DNA from: Tannerella sp.
Lineage (GTDB): Bacteria > Bacteroidota > Bacteroidia > Bacteroidales > Tannerellaceae
Length of the DNA: 6,490 nucleotides
Assembly (NCBI GenBank): GCA_031290635.1
Contig: JAITNE010000203.1
Coordinates: forward strand, 1 to 6,490
Reading direction: 5' to 3'
Below, one piece after another: positions 6,120-6,490 of this stretch (the first letter of the stretch is position 1; every line of letters starts with the position of its first letter). The position numbers and the translations under genes are program-made. The notes beneath the pieces were generated by a model. That model saw nothing but the letters and a program-made list of their open reading frames with translations, had not been told where the DNA came from and did no database searches.

Positions 6120-6490
6120 ATGAAATCAGAAGAAATCATCAAGTTATTCGAGCGTTTTGAAAGCGCCGCTATTCAAGTTGAAGGCATTGAGTGTTGGTCT
6201 GCCCGTGAGTTGCAAGAGCTATTGGGTTATACGCAGTGGCGTAACTTTGAGAATATCATCGACAAGGCCAAAGAATCGTGCAAAAATGCCGGAGAAAGCG
6301 TCCGGTATCATTTTGCTGACGTCAGCAAAACGATACCCATGCCTAAAGGCGCAGAAAAGGAGATAGACGACATCCTCCTGACCCGTTACGCCTGTTACCT
6401 GATTGCACAAAACGGCGACAGTCGTAAAGAGCAAATAGCTTTTGCCCAGAACTATTTTGCTGTGCAGACGCGCCGAGCCGAAATCATCGA
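6120..6490 (+). CDS. dinD: DinD-like DNA-damage-inducible protein, 5' part only
   Basis: The open frame starts at ATG 6120 and runs off the right edge after 123 complete codons; family members are roughly 270-290 residues, so a bit under half is visible. The segment matches the DinD pattern I know from E. coli: WSAR at 26-29, LLGY at 34-37, a KA-x-E-x-C segment at 49-54, HF near 64-65, [12 protein letters not shown] at 89-100, and YFAVQTRR at 112-119. The N-terminal part belongs to the BRO-N type of fold found in phage and damage-response proteins. E. coli DinD is SOS-induced and inhibits RecA strand exchange; a similar role here is inferred. It is divergently transcribed from coaX under its own -7 element and has no evident Shine-Dalgarno. 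Such genes are often accessory. Integrity of the 3' part cannot be judged. Confidence 0.9.
   Translation, partial: MKSEEIIKLFERFESAAIQVEGIECWSARELQELLGYTQWRNFENIIDKAKESCKNAGESVRYHFADVSKTIPMPKGAEKEIDDILLTRYACYLIAQNGDSRKEQIAFAQNYFAVQTRRAEII

Noticed and set aside
5743..6160. Two overlapping plus-strand frames across the coaX-dinD gap
   Set aside because: One begins inside coaX over its promoter and the other runs past the dinD start in a different frame; neither shows a domain, signal peptide or leader.

Overview
The window looks like chromosomal DNA from a member of the Bacteroidales (phylum Bacteroidota). Three things point there. The two clearest promoters have the Bacteroidetes-type -7 element TAnnTTTG. 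Leader regions are AT-rich, without strong Shine-Dalgarno sequences. The gene set and order (type III pantothenate kinase, outer membrane barrel protein, TPR protein, LptC lipoprotein) is, from memory, familiar from that order. I cannot name genus or species.

Layout. Positions 1-96 hold nothing I can identify. Positions 97-992 are a non-coding array of three near-identical 295-bp tandem units, each packed with short palindromic elements in opposing orientations. Positions 993-1077 look like dispersed-repeat sequence that forms the 3' end of the next gene. Positions 1031-5756 are five closely spaced minus-strand genes, read from high to low coordinate: coaX (CoA biosynthesis), an outer membrane beta-barrel protein, a secreted TPR protein, lptC (LPS export) and trpF (tryptophan biosynthesis). 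Overlaps and gaps of -11, 46, 12 and 2 nt suggest one transcription unit, driven from a good promoter just upstream of coaX. A strong hairpin with a T-tract sits inside the end of coaX and may partly uncouple coaX from the envelope genes. Positions 5757-6119 are a divergent intergenic region with a promoter at each end and repeat-like sequence between. From 6120 a plus-strand dinD-type gene begins and runs off the window.

How the genes fit together. Three of the five operon genes are envelope proteins: a barrel, a periplasmic or surface TPR protein, and the LptC lipoprotein. coaX and trpF are metabolic passengers at the two ends. trpF stands alone, with no other trp gene in view, and its last ~14 codons appear to come from repeat sequence, so its position marks a likely rearrangement boundary. 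dinD is a separate, damage-response or accessory gene.

No convincing new multi-gene system is present. The least explained structure is the 295-bp array with its conserved hairpins.
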